Source: Juglans regia
Taxonomy: Eukaryota; Streptophyta; Magnoliopsida; Fagales; Juglandaceae
Direction: 5' to 3'
NCBI RefSeq assembly: GCF_001411555.2
Contig: NC_049904.1
Location: forward strand, 28,657,370-28,721,369
DNA length: 64,000 nt
Positions 51,381 through 62,169 of this stretch are shown piece by piece (within the stretch, counting starts at the first letter, position 1; each line of letters begins with the position of its first letter). The notes under the pieces are model-generated. The model saw nothing but the letters and a program-made list of their open reading frames with translations. It made no database searches and was not told where the DNA came from. The position numbers and the translations under genes were made by a program.

Positions 51381-54300
51381 AGAGATAACTATAAGGTCTG
51401 AAAGGAGAGAGTTCTCCTTCATTTAGGGCGAATAGACATAGACTATGCTATTAGGAAAAACGAACCACTAGCACTCACTGATACCAGCACTGCAGTGGAC
51501 ATCACGCTTCATGAAAGATGAGAGAAATCTAATCTCCTGATCAGCATGATGTTCATTAAAACTAAAATTTCTGCTGACATTCGTGATTCTGTTGATCAAC
51601 ATGAAAAATTATGAGACTTGTTGAAAGCCATTGATGATCAATTTGTCACTTCAGACAAGGTACTAGCAAGCACCTTAATCATGAAGTTCTCATCCCTAAG
51701 GCTCACCAGTGTGAAAGGTGTGCACGAGCACATCATACAAATAAGGGACAATATGGCTTAATTGAAAAAACTCGAGGTTGAAATGTTAAAGTCATTCCTG
51801 GTACACTACATCCTGAACACCCTTCCGCACCAATACGGACCTTTCAAAATCTCATACAACACACATAAAAATAATTGATCAATTAATGAACTCATACTCA
51901 TGTGTATTTAAAAGAAAAAAAGACTGGTGATGGAACTGGGAGAAAGTGCAATTCTAGCAATGCGTGAAAAGGAAAAATCTCAAGCTAATAAGAAAGAGAA
52001 AGGTAAAATACCTCCCTAAGCTGATATCAAGAAAGATTCCAAATGTTTCTTCTGTAAAAAGAAGGGATACATGAAGAAATAATTCGTCAAATTTCAGAAA
52101 TTGATTGTAGACAAAATTAATCCAACCTTGTTTGTTTTTTTATGAATCTAATATGTTTAATGTCAATATTAACACATGGTTGATTGATTCTGGATCAACA
52201 ATTCACATTTTAAATTTCTTGCAAGATTTGCAATACCTAAATAAGCCAGTGGAAAGTAAGCAAAGCTTCTTATCAGAAAATAAGATGGGCTTGCATGTGG
52301 AAACTATAGGAACATGCTATTTAACTTTAAGTAGTTGCTTTGTTTTAAAGTTAGAAAAGACCTTTTATGTTCCAAGTTTTTCTAGAAACTTGATTTCAAT
52401 TTCAAGACTTGTACCTTTTGGATATTCCTTTAATTTTTCAGAAACATCTTTCAGTTTATTTTATAAATCTGATTGTGTTGGGAATGATACTTTGTTCGAT
52501 AGTTTTTACGGCCTTAATTTATAAAATAATGCCACTTATGATTCAATGCATGTTCGCACTGTACTAAAATATGTGTTATTAATGAGGATTCCTCTAAATT
52601 ATGGCACTGAAGATTAGATCATATCTTCATAGAAAGAATTAAAAGATTAGTAAATGAATGAGTACTTATTACTCTGAATTTTACTGATTTTGAGACTTGT
52701 GTGGACCTACATAAAGGGAAAGCAGACCAACAAGTCAAAGAAATGTACCAATAGGTGTTCAGACATATTAGAGATCATACATATTAATATATGTAGTCCA
52801 GTCATGGACTCACATGGTCAGAGATACTTCATCTCTTTTATAGATGATTACTCACGATATATGTATCTCTACATGCTTCATAAGTATAAGAACGAAACAT
52901 TATATGCCTTTAAGATCTTTAAGGCTGAAGTAGAGAAACAATGCGGTAAGTAAATTAAGATGTTGAATTTAGAAAGAAGCGGAGACTATTATGGTAGATA
53001 CACAAAGGATGGACAAGCACATGAGTCATTTGTAAAGTTTTTTCAAGAACGTGGGATTGTTGCCCAATACACCGTACCTGGTTCACTGGACCAGAATGGT
53101 GTAGCAGAAAGTAAAAACTGAACATTATTGGACATGGAACGGAGTATGCTTAGCAGCTCCAATCTTCCTAAATTCTTGTGGGCTGCAATACTTAAGACGA
53201 CAATGTATATATTAAATCGAGTTCCAACCAAGGATGTTCCTAAAATGCCATTTGAATTATGGAAAGATTGAAAACCGAGTTTGCGACATATGCGCATTTA
53301 GGGATGCCCGTCTGAAGTGAGAATTTATAATCTACAAGAGAAGAAGCTGGACCCAAGGATCATTAAGAAGCTGGACCCAAGGATCATTAATGAGTATTTT
53401 ATTGGATATGCTGAAAGGTTATAAATTTTATTGTCCATCTACAACACTAGGATTTTGAAATCAAGAAATGTAAAATTTCTTGAAAATGACTTGATCGGTG
53501 GGAGCAATCAAACCATGAACATAATTTCTGAGATTGATCATTCAAAATCTCAACTTTCTACCTCAAGTGATATATTTGTTATTGTTCACAGCACCCATCA
53601 AGTACAAATTGGTGTTGAACAACAAATCGTTGAAGTTAAACAAGCTGTTGACAATATTCCCACAGATCAGGTAGTTCAAGAGTTGCCAAGAATTTTTGAA
53701 CAATGAGTTGAACCACATACTTCTCAAGAAGATGATAGTACAATATTAAGAATATCTATTAGACCAAAGAGATAAACAATTCTTGATGATTATATTGTGT
53801 ATTTGCAAGAATCTGACTACAACATAGGAGCTGAAAATGATCTCTAGTCCTTTTCATAAGCCATGAGTTGCAAATAATCAGAATTATAGTATAATTCCAT
53901 GAAGAAATAGATGAATTCTATAAAAAGTAACAGAGTCTGAGATCTTGTTGAGTTACCTAATGGTACAAAAGCCATTGGATGTAAATGAGTCTTTAAGACA
54001 AAGAAAGACTCATTGGACAACATTTAGAGATACAAAACAAGACTCGTTGCTAAAGGATTCACTCAGAAAGAATGAATCGATTACACGGAGACTTTCTCTC
54101 CTATATCTAAGAAATATTCATTGCGCGTTATTTTGGCATTAGTAGCCCATTTTGATTTGAAGTTGTAACAAATGGATGTAAAAACGATATTTCTCAATAG
54201 AAATCTAGAGGAGGAGGTTTACATGAAATAATCTGAACGATTCCCCTCTAGTAATGGTGAGCAATTGTTTGTAAGCTCAATAAATCCATATACGGTTTAA

Positions 54301-55960
54301 AACAAGCATCCCGCCATTGGTATTTAAAATTCCATAATATAATTTTTTCATTCGATTTTATAGAAAACATTATGGATCAACATATATACCAGAAGGTCAG
54401 TGGAAGTAAAATTTGTTTTCTTATTTTATATGTGGATGACATTTTGCTAGCAACCTATGATAAGGGTTTGCTGCATGAGGTGAAACAATTCATCTCTAAA
54501 AATTTTGATATGAAGGATATGGGTAAGACATCTTATGTCATTAACATTAAGATCCATAGAAACAAATTTCGAGGCATCTTGGGTCTATCTCAGGAAACCT
54601 ATATTAATGAAATTTTAGAGAGATTTCGGATGAATGATTGTTCACCAAATGCAACTCCCATTATGAAGGTTGATAGACTCAATGTAAACCAATGTCCGAA
54701 GAATGACTTGGAACAAATGAAGAACATTATATATGTTTTTGCTGTCGGAAGCCTAATGTATACACAGGTCTGCAGAAGACCTGACATTGCATTTGCTGTG
54801 GGAATGTTAGGACGATATCAGAGTGATCCAGATTTAGACCACTAGAGAGCTGTAAAGAAAGAAATGAGGTACCTTCGAGGAACCAAAAAGTACATGCTTA
54901 TGTATAGACGGACGAATAATCTGGAAGTAATTGACTACTCAGATTCTGACTTTATTAACTGTGTTGATTCATGCAAATCAACATCAAGATACATTTTTAT
55001 GATGGCTAGTGGATCTGTATCATGGAAGAGTGCCAAGCAGACCTTGACTGCCACTTCAATTATGGAAGCCGAGCTCGTCTCTTATTTTGAGGCTATTTCA
55101 CATGGTGTATGATTTAAGAGTTTCATTTCTGGGTTTAGAATTATGGATTCTATCTCTAGGCCATTGAGAACGCGTCATGCCTAAGAACAACAAAAGTGAG
55201 AGTCGAAGTAAATACATCAACATTAAGTATTTAGCCATAAGGGAACGTGTTAAAGAAAAGAAAGTGGTTATTGAGCACATCAGCACTGAGTTGATGATCG
55301 CTAATCCTTTAACTAAGGGCATGCCACCGTTAAATTCAATGATCATGTAGTGAATATGAGACTCGGTTCCATTATTTAGTTTTTCATTGTACGGACAATG
55401 TTATTTTAATGAAATTCCTAGTTATTGTAATTTTTTCTCATATTTATGTGCACCTTAATTTAATTTTGAAAAAATTCATCTGTGTTGGATTAAGAATAAA
55501 CATAGGGTTTATTTATTAAAAAATTATTGCCACATAAATTATAATATTTAAGAAATGAATACATAGTAATACATGGAAGGTAATACTCGTCATTAGAGGA
55601 CTTATCACCATGATTCATGTATTTATTACTTAATACAGATTATTGATGGGTTGAGAATGAGATATTAGATTAGAAGTGTGAACCAAGTGGGAGAATGTTA
55701 TCTTAGTGATTCACGTAGCCAACGAAAGCTTGATGGAAGATTGGCTATAAATACTCTGGTTTGATCTCCAAACTCAATTACCTAATCTCATTCAGTTTTA
55801 CACCATTTAAATAGAATTAATAGAGTTTTGGAAGTGCCAAAATGAGAGAGAAACGGTGAGAGAGTGTGAGTAAGCATCAATGACCGGAGGTACATTTTCT
55901 TGAGCATTTTAATTTTCTATTCTTTTTTAAGTGTTTAATTCTGCATTAAGAATCATTATT
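51381..55960 (+). mobile_element. Old, decayed Ty1/copia retrotransposon
   Basis: Remnant frames with many stops run in copia order: gag-like (51500-52080), protease-like WLIDSGSTIHI (52174-), integrase core (IDDYSRYMYLYM, about 52840), reverse transcriptase with YVDDILLA (about 54430) and RNase H (VIDYSDSDFI, SWKSAKQTL, about 54930-55110). A purine tract (caagtgggagaa) at 55684-55695 precedes TGTTATC at 55696, the likely start of a 3' LTR. No 5' LTR was found. Boundaries approximate. Confidence 0.85.
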
Positions 55961-56423
55961 AAGCTTTCATTAATGCATGCATGCGTAGTAAGTATCAATT
56001 TGAAAAATTATTTCATGAATGATTTTTCTCTTATCCCACTTTCTTTAATACACTATTTAAAATGTGGCATCTTATCACCCTTAATTGATGCCTAAACCAG
56101 AGCCACCAAATTGAAAAAATTAGAAAGAATAATGAAAACACGCACAACACTCGCCTGTAATTAGAATTATAACTAGCTAGACCATATCAACCATTTATAT
56201 ATAGAAATTAAGAACAAATTAGAAATTAAATATCATGGGCTTCGTCATCATCTTACCATTTTTTTCATTTCAAGCAATTTATGATTACTAGCTAGTATAC
56301 GTACCCAGTTTTAAGACTTCTGCTAGTTTTATCTGTATATTGTCGAATATTTCAGGCGTACTTGATAGGCCAGTTTCATCCAGCTCCAAGCATCCATGTA
56401 CATGCAGTACTGACTGGAAGCTA

Positions 56424-56464
<41 letters not shown>
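56424..56464. repeat. Compound (GT)n(GA)n microsatellite
   Basis: About ten GT units followed by about ten GA units in the spacer upstream of the membrane-protein gene. Confidence 0.95.
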
Positions 56465-57176
56465 TTTGAAGGGAATAGGCCGGTTGGCAGTAATTTCTTA
56501 AAGTATGAATTAAAAAGACAGGCAAAAAGCTGGAAACCGTACTAGTAATTCTTCATTCATTTTCCTTCTAATTAATTGGATTTCTTTTTGTTTTTCAAAC
56601 GTACGTACTACGTGATCATGCATGTTCATGCATGATTAGGCACTTGCCACCCTAAAATAAGTTAATTGGATATACATACTTGCCTGCATGCATGTTATAC
56701 AATATTACCAGTACGTACGTGATTGTCTTCTTATTTCATTTATGAGATTTCATACTTATATATATATATATATATTAATAGAAAGATCAAACTTATACGT
56801 ACATGCATGATCACATGATTAATCGTGTAAATTAATATATATTTAGATCATAGAAATTGATGAATTAGCATCGATCCCTATTTTTCTTTTCTATCTGATC
56901 AATTGGTATGAAATCCATATTACATTCATAGTGCGTCTTTATAATGCACATGAATTATGCTTACTATATAATTTATCATAAGAAATTTAAAAAAATTATA
57001 AATTAACATGATTTAATATATATAGTGCACCATCTGCTTGATTATAAAATTAGCTTTAAATTAAAGCTTACTTATCTCACTAGCTAATCATATCAATGTA
57101 CAAGCTGCTGGTAATTTTTGTAATTCTTTTTGAACGTGCATGCAGTACCAAGCAATATTAATTCTCTTCCTGATCA

Positions 57177-57204
57177 ATATATATATATATATATATATAT
57201 ATAT
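57177..57204. repeat. (AT)n microsatellite
   Basis: About fourteen AT units. Confidence 0.95.
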
Positions 57205-57306
57205 CCATTTACTTTTTTTTTAAATGAAAATATCCATTTACTTTGATAGTACAACTACCTATGGAAATTCAAAAGTAGAAATTAAGAAGTGCATGTATTT
57301 AGTCAG

Positions 57307-57428
57307 TACTATAAGAAAAACAGATATTTATAACCAATTTTTTAACGATAAAAATGACCATTTACAACGAAAATAAACTCATTTTAGCTGAAAATAACTG
57401 GTCGCAAATAAACAGTTTTCTTGTAGTG
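57307..57428. mobile_element. CACTA-like MITE (122 bp)
   Basis: Left end TACTATAAGAAAAACAG and right end GTTTTCTTGTAGTG are inverted CACTACAAGAAAA-type termini (left end mutated). The interior has the familiar acgaaaataa..gtcgcaaataaa pattern. No clear 3-bp duplication. Confidence 0.65.
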
Positions 57429-57972
57429 GGCATAATTATTTTTAACTGTTATGACAATTGAAAACTTGATTATAGAATAATCAATTAAGTTGATATATAT
57501 ATATATATATATAATTGGCTCTATTTTGAAGTAAATTGACCATACATATGAATTTGTTTTTCTTTTGCTAGCTTCTGCGCCTTAAAAAGTTTCACTATTG
57601 AGCTAAAATAATTATCTGTTTATTTATTTGGTTAAATTGGCTTAAAATAATCTATTTTCTTTTTGTTTAAACAAACAACAAAAGTCCGTGCGCTAATACG
57701 TACGTCGTACATAAATAAGAATGATCCGAAAAGTAAGTTCACGTAAAAGATACATGACTCCCACATTATCGATATGATATTATATAATAATTAAGAACAT
57801 TCGAATTATTCGAATTCGAATTTGAGATTTTTTCAATTTGATATTATTTTTCATACTTGATTTAATATTCTTTAGCCACACCAGCTAATGGTTCGAATAA
57901 ATTTTAACTATCTTCATAAATCAATCACATAAATATAAATGCACTAAAAAATATAAATCACAGTAAAACAAA

Positions 57973-58144
57973 GAGCAATGCTACGTACAGTCTCTATTTG
58001 GGGACTGCAATATAAATCTAGACAATTTTATCTTTAAAATTTTTTAAAAATATAAAAATATTCCTCCTAAAATGATATTTTTTTTCATTTAATAAAGAGT
58101 CTGCACATACAGCCCCCAAGTAAGGACTGCAAATAAAATTTCTC
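57973..58144. mobile_element. Fold-back MITE with ~35-bp inverted ends (172 bp)
   Basis: Left arm gagcaatgctacgtacagtc..tttggggactgca; right arm, read in inverse, gagaaattttatttgcagtc..cttgggggctgta. AT-rich core. Its first bases (GAGnAATGCTA) resemble the MITE at 23651. Confidence 0.6.
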
Positions 58145-59025
58145 TAAAATAAATTCAAAAAGAAAAATTTTATTCGTCATCTTTATATTATATTTTTTTC
58201 TCTTTTATTGAATGTATAATATATGAATAACGAGTTGAAAATTTTAATAAGTTTAAAAAAAATAAAAAAAATGTGACGATATAGTATATGAAAATTATGA
58301 GCAGCAAAACTCAAAGGCATTGCAAGAATTCAGACAACAAAGCAAGTCAGCCCAACACCCCGGATCACACTCGTGCCCACATTAAACAGCAGCCCCAAAC
58401 CGGCATCCCAGAGATCTCCAGCATTTTCATTTTATTAGCCAAATTCATTTTTAAATTTTAGTTAATATTATATGAATTTATAATTATCTAGTCTATTTAA
58501 ATTTAATTTTTATATTAGATTATTCATTTACTCTCTATAAAAAATAAAATATTATTAATTTTTTAATTTATCTATTTAATTTATTTTTATCACATTTCGT
58601 AGTTAATATTACAAAAGTATTATTAAATGTTAATAATAATTATATTCTAATTATATTGTAAATGTTAAATGTTAATTATATTATAACTAATTTAATTTAT
58701 TTGCTTGGGGTTAAAAACTAGTATTTTAATGTTTGATGAAGAAACTGTGGTTAGCTATATTTAGTGAAGTACCGTAGTTGAAATCTAAATTATTTTTGAT
58801 ACAAATTATCTAAATTTTAGCTATTCTTCAATTTTAGTCAAAGCAATGAGGATGCTCTCATAACATTATCATATGTTTCCTATAATATTTATTAGAATTT
58901 GGTTAGAAATTACACTTTTTATAATTTTTTTAAAATTTTATTTATCTTTAAAAAATCTCCTATATTCTATTAAAATAGAATAATTTAAGATGTGTGCAGT
59001 TACTCTCTAAATTACGGACTCGTTT

Positions 59026-59217
59026 GGATTCGTAAGTCATCTCAGCTCATCTCAACTCATCTCAGCTCATCTCAACTCATCTCAACTCATCTCACTACTA
59101 TTCAGCAACTTTAACTCACAAATCTCACTACTATTCACAACTCATCTCATTACTATTCACAATCCATCTCAACTCATCTCAAATCATCTCAAGTCATCTT
59201 CGAATCCAAACGTCTCC
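59026..59217. mobile_element. Tourist-like MITE (192 bp) with expanded CTCATCTCAA repeats
   Basis: Termini GGACTCGTTTGGATTCG and CGAATCCAAACGTCTCC, with TAC duplicated on each side (59023-59025, 59218-59220). The interior is dominated by CTCATCTCAACT/CTCAGCTCATCT repeats and two ctactattca blocks. Lies about 300 bp upstream of the membrane-protein start codon. Confidence 0.85.
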
Positions 59218-59524
59218 TACATCTTAAAATCAAAACTTAATTTAGAAAACCGGACGTAGATGATTAGTTTAAAGGGAATGGGATGGAATGCTCTTCGCTT
59301 TTCATTCTTTTTTTCCTATAATTTGGCTAAGGATTAGTTTTAGGGATGCGGATGGGATGCTATAGGGAAGACGTGACCTCCTCGTCAATCATTCAACAGT
59401 ACCAGCATTTGTTTCTCCCTCCTCTCGCCTCCTGAAATTTCTTCTAGCAACACCTCTCTCCCTGCCCTCCATTTTTGTCTCTGATCCATTCTAAGCTGAC
59501 CCATTACCTGGTTTCCATCAAACT
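59218..59524 (+). promoter_or_regulatory. Promoter/5'UTR region of the membrane-protein gene
   Basis: From the MITE to the ATG. The last ~120 bp are pyrimidine-rich (ctccctcctctcgcctcc, ctctctccctgccctcc), as in many plant 5'UTRs. No certain TATA box identified. Confidence 0.4.
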
Positions 59525-60439
59525 ATGGATCTAGCCCCGGAAGAGCTCCAATTCCTAAAACTCCCAGATATCCTCAGAGAAGCAGTCGCCATCCCCAAAC
59601 ATTGCCCAAATACCTTCTACCTCATCACCCTGACCGTTATCTTCCCTCTCTCCTTTGCCAGCCTAGCTCAGCCTCTCTTCACCGACTCACTCTTAGCTCA
59701 CCTCCAGACTTACCCACAAGCCGACCCGTCCCAGACCAGCCATGAATCGACCCTCCTCCTACTCTTCCAGTTCTTCTACCTCTGCTTCCTTACTGCCTTC
59801 TCCCTTGTCCCCACCGCCGCCGTTGTCTACACTGTCGCCTCCCTCTATTCCTCGAAGCCCGTCTCCTTCTCCTCCACAATGTCTGCCATTCCCAAGGTCT
59901 TCAAGCGCTTATTCGTAACATTTGTCTGTGTTGCTCTTTTGTTGATTGCCTACAATTTTGTGCTCTTTACTTTCTTTGTGATAATAGCCACTGCTGATAG
60001 TACCAGTGGCAGATTTTTGCTTTTTCTTTCTTCGGCGGCCGTCCTCTTGCTCTTTCTTCTTGTTGATGTCTATATGAGCGCCTTGTGGCACCTGGCCAGC
60101 GTGGTTTCGGTGCTGGAACCGGTACACGGTTTCGCCGCAGTGAAGAAGAGCCGTGAATTGCTGAAGGGGAAGACTCGTTACGCCTTTACGCTCGTTTTCC
60201 TAATTTTGGCAATCTGCTTCGTTATTGGGGTCGTGTTTGGCTTGGTGGTGGTGCACGGAGGGAACAATTATGGGGTTTTTGTGAGGATTGTGGTGGGTGG
60301 TTTCTTGGTGTTTGTTGTGGTGATTGTGAATTTGGTGGGGTTGTTGGTACAGAGCGTGTTTTACTATGTTTGCAAGAGCTATCATCATCAGGGGATTGAT
60401 AAGAACGCTTTGCATGATCATCTTGGGGAGTATCTCTGA
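59525..60439 (+). CDS. Multi-pass membrane protein, unknown function, single exon (304 aa)
   Basis: Intronless 304-residue protein. The N-terminus MDLAPEELQFLKLPDILREA plus IPKHCPNTFYLITLT is characteristic of a conserved plant-specific membrane-protein family whose function I do not know. About six hydrophobic segments are visible: residues ~33-52, ~77-105, ~128-156, ~163-190, ~220-245 and ~252-285. Between the fourth and fifth is the polar stretch VSVLEPVHGFAAVKKSRELL and KGKTR, a conserved cytosolic or lumenal loop. The C-terminus is HHQGIDKNALHDHLGEYL, hydrophilic. No signal peptide is clear. Codon use is GC-richer than the surroundings, as expected for a genuine gene. A Tourist-like MITE lies just upstream and another 395 bp downstream of the stop. 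Confidence 0.9.
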   Translation: MDLAPEELQFLKLPDILREAVAIPKHCPNTFYLITLTVIFPLSFASLAQPLFTDSLLAHLQTYPQADPSQTSHESTLLLLFQFFYLCFLTAFSLVPTAAVVYTVASLYSSKPVSFSSTMSAIPKVFKRLFVTFVCVALLLIAYNFVLFTFFVIIATADSTSGRFLLFLSSAAVLLLFLLVDVYMSALWHLASVVSVLEPVHGFAAVKKSRELLKGKTRYAFTLVFLILAICFVIGVVFGLVVVHGGNNYGVFVRIVVGGFLVFVVVIVNLVGLLVQSVFYYVCKSYHHQGIDKNALHDHLGEYL

Positions 60440-60833
60440 AGAGCAGCATTCAAATGGAGAATTTGGAAATCTGAGATGGGGGCGAGCAACCTGACAAAGA
60501 TGAATTATTCGCATGTGAGTTTATGAGCACTAAATTATATGTAACTTTATAAATTTTATATTCGTGATTACAGGAATGGTCGCAGTTGAATAAGCGCCGT
60601 ATAATTTTTTTTTTTTAAATGTATAAATAGGATATAATAATTTTTTAACAGCGAAGTTTACTCTTTTTTAAAATGACTGTACAACGCTTGCACACTCTAC
60701 AACTGCATGTAATATTACAAAAAAAGTAAAACCTTTCGATTCGATGCAAATTTACTGACAAAATATATAGTACCTTAGTTGTTTGGTTCCTACTTCTAAC
60801 AACTAGCTATTTGAGTGAGTCTTATAATGTTTA
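60440..60833 (+). other. 3'UTR and downstream flank of the membrane-protein gene
   Basis: A+T-rich sequence after the stop. Poly(A) site not defined; no coding signal. Confidence 0.45.
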
Positions 60834-61021
60834 GAACTTTGGATATTGAGATGAAATGAGATGATTTTAGATGAGTTAAATAAAATATTACTAAAATATT
60901 ATTTTTTAATATTATTATTATTTTGAAATTTGAAAAAGTTGAATTATTTATTATATTTTATGTAAAAATTTAATAAAATTATAATGAAGAGATGAGATGG
61001 TTTCTCTATCCAAACAAGCCC
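60834..61021. mobile_element. Tourist-like MITE (188 bp)
   Basis: Ends GAACTTTGGATATTGAGATG and CTCTATCCAAACAAGCCC, with TTA on each side (60831-60833, 61022-61024). The interior closely resembles the copy at 43883 (aatattattttttaatattattattattttga). Confidence 0.85.
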
Positions 61022-61971
61022 TTAGTTGTTTTGGATTGATAAGTTTTAGATCATTTTCGGGACTGGTGGGAGAGCTTTAGGTGGTTTGGAAACTGTGATG
61101 GACTTTGGAAACTCTGATACGATGCATATCTTTGTGTTCTATATATACGTTCTCTAAATAAGGTATTTTTCTCATGTGATCAAAGGGGGAAGAGTCTGAT
61201 CATTGTGGTGAGACGAGTTCACTTTCCTGCTGCATATATCATAACTATGGTTTTCTCTCTTTTCTTACCTACTATTCTGGTTCTAAAATATATAGTTTTT
61301 GATGTTTATCGAGGATTCCACTTATTGTTGCTGTGATGTTTGCCTGAAGAAGTTCAAAGCTAAATCTGCTAACACAAAGATCTGTTCATTGGATTTTCTC
61401 TCTTTATATCGTTTGAGACACTCTTGGAGATATGTTGTGATCAATTATCATTGATCAGGGAGAGTAATTTAGGCTATACATTGTGATGGATTTGGAAATT
61501 TGTTGTTATTGTTGTTTTAGACTCCACGATTATCTACAGACTACGATAGTTTTAGATTGGAAAATTGAATTGCATCCATTGACACATATGGTAGAACAAA
61601 ATAACACTTCATGTTGTAAACGAGAGAATTACATACATGTTTTAGCTTTGTTTTAGTTTTTTACATCCACAAAAAAATTATACAAAATAATCCTACAGAC
61701 TAACGTGATTTTATCTGATCTGTTAAATCTATTTTATAATAAAAGTAACTTTACAATCTAACGAATCACATCAAGCCCTATCAAATTGTGGGATTACTTT
61801 GGTGTAATCTTTTTGTAGTTAAAGTATTTATTTTTTTTATAAGTACTTTTGAGTTGAGTTTTGGTAAAAACATGGGGAATTTATTGTGAAATCTCGGGCT
61901 GAGGCCAAAACTTTTGGCACTGTTCATTACTGTTCACATCTCCATTGCTGAAATGATAACTACATAAGCTA
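61022..61971. other. Intergenic spacer and dienoyl-CoA reductase 3' flank
   Basis: Holds a small palindromic MITE relative at about 61690-61800 (taaatctattttataataaaagtaactttacaatctaacg) and a T-run plus ATAAGT at 61830-61846 resembling a LINE tail. The part near 61971 is the 3'UTR of the minus-strand gene. No gene otherwise. Confidence 0.5.
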
Positions 61972-62126
61972 TTACAGCTTGCTCTTAGAAATCCCAACTG
62001 ATGCAGCTCTAGACCTCCTTTCCACTGCCCGAGAGTATTGCTTCACTGCTTCTTTGGGCAATTTGCAGGAATGGCTCAGCCAGTCTCCTCCATCAACCAC
62101 TAGGGTTGTTCCATTAATGTATTTTC
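61972..62126 (-). CDS. Peroxisomal 2,4-dienoyl-CoA reductase, last exon only
   Basis: Minus-strand terminal exon, acceptor gcttttag|ga at 62126/62127, stop TAA at 61974-61972. It encodes KYINGTTLVVDGGDWLSHS followed by LPKEAVKQYSRAVERRSRA and ends SKL. The first part is the C-terminal substrate-loop region of the short-chain dehydrogenase/reductase fold (NGTTLVVDGG). The exact C-terminal SKL is a type 1 peroxisomal targeting signal, and the long tail after the SDR core matches plant peroxisomal 2,4-dienoyl-CoA reductase (SDRb type), which removes double bonds during beta-oxidation of unsaturated fatty acids. Upstream exons lie beyond the right edge, behind an intron of at least 1.87 kb enlarged by an old copia insertion. 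Confidence 0.85.
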
Positions 62127-62169
62127 CTAAAAGCACAAGACCATAATATTCTCAATGAATGGCAACATC

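Larger units (their letters stand above)
55961..59025. other. AT-rich spacer with MITEs and microsatellites
   Basis: No gene. Holds a GT/GA microsatellite (56424-56464), several (AT)n runs, a CACTA-like MITE (57307-57428) and a fold-back MITE (57973-58144). Confidence 0.6.
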
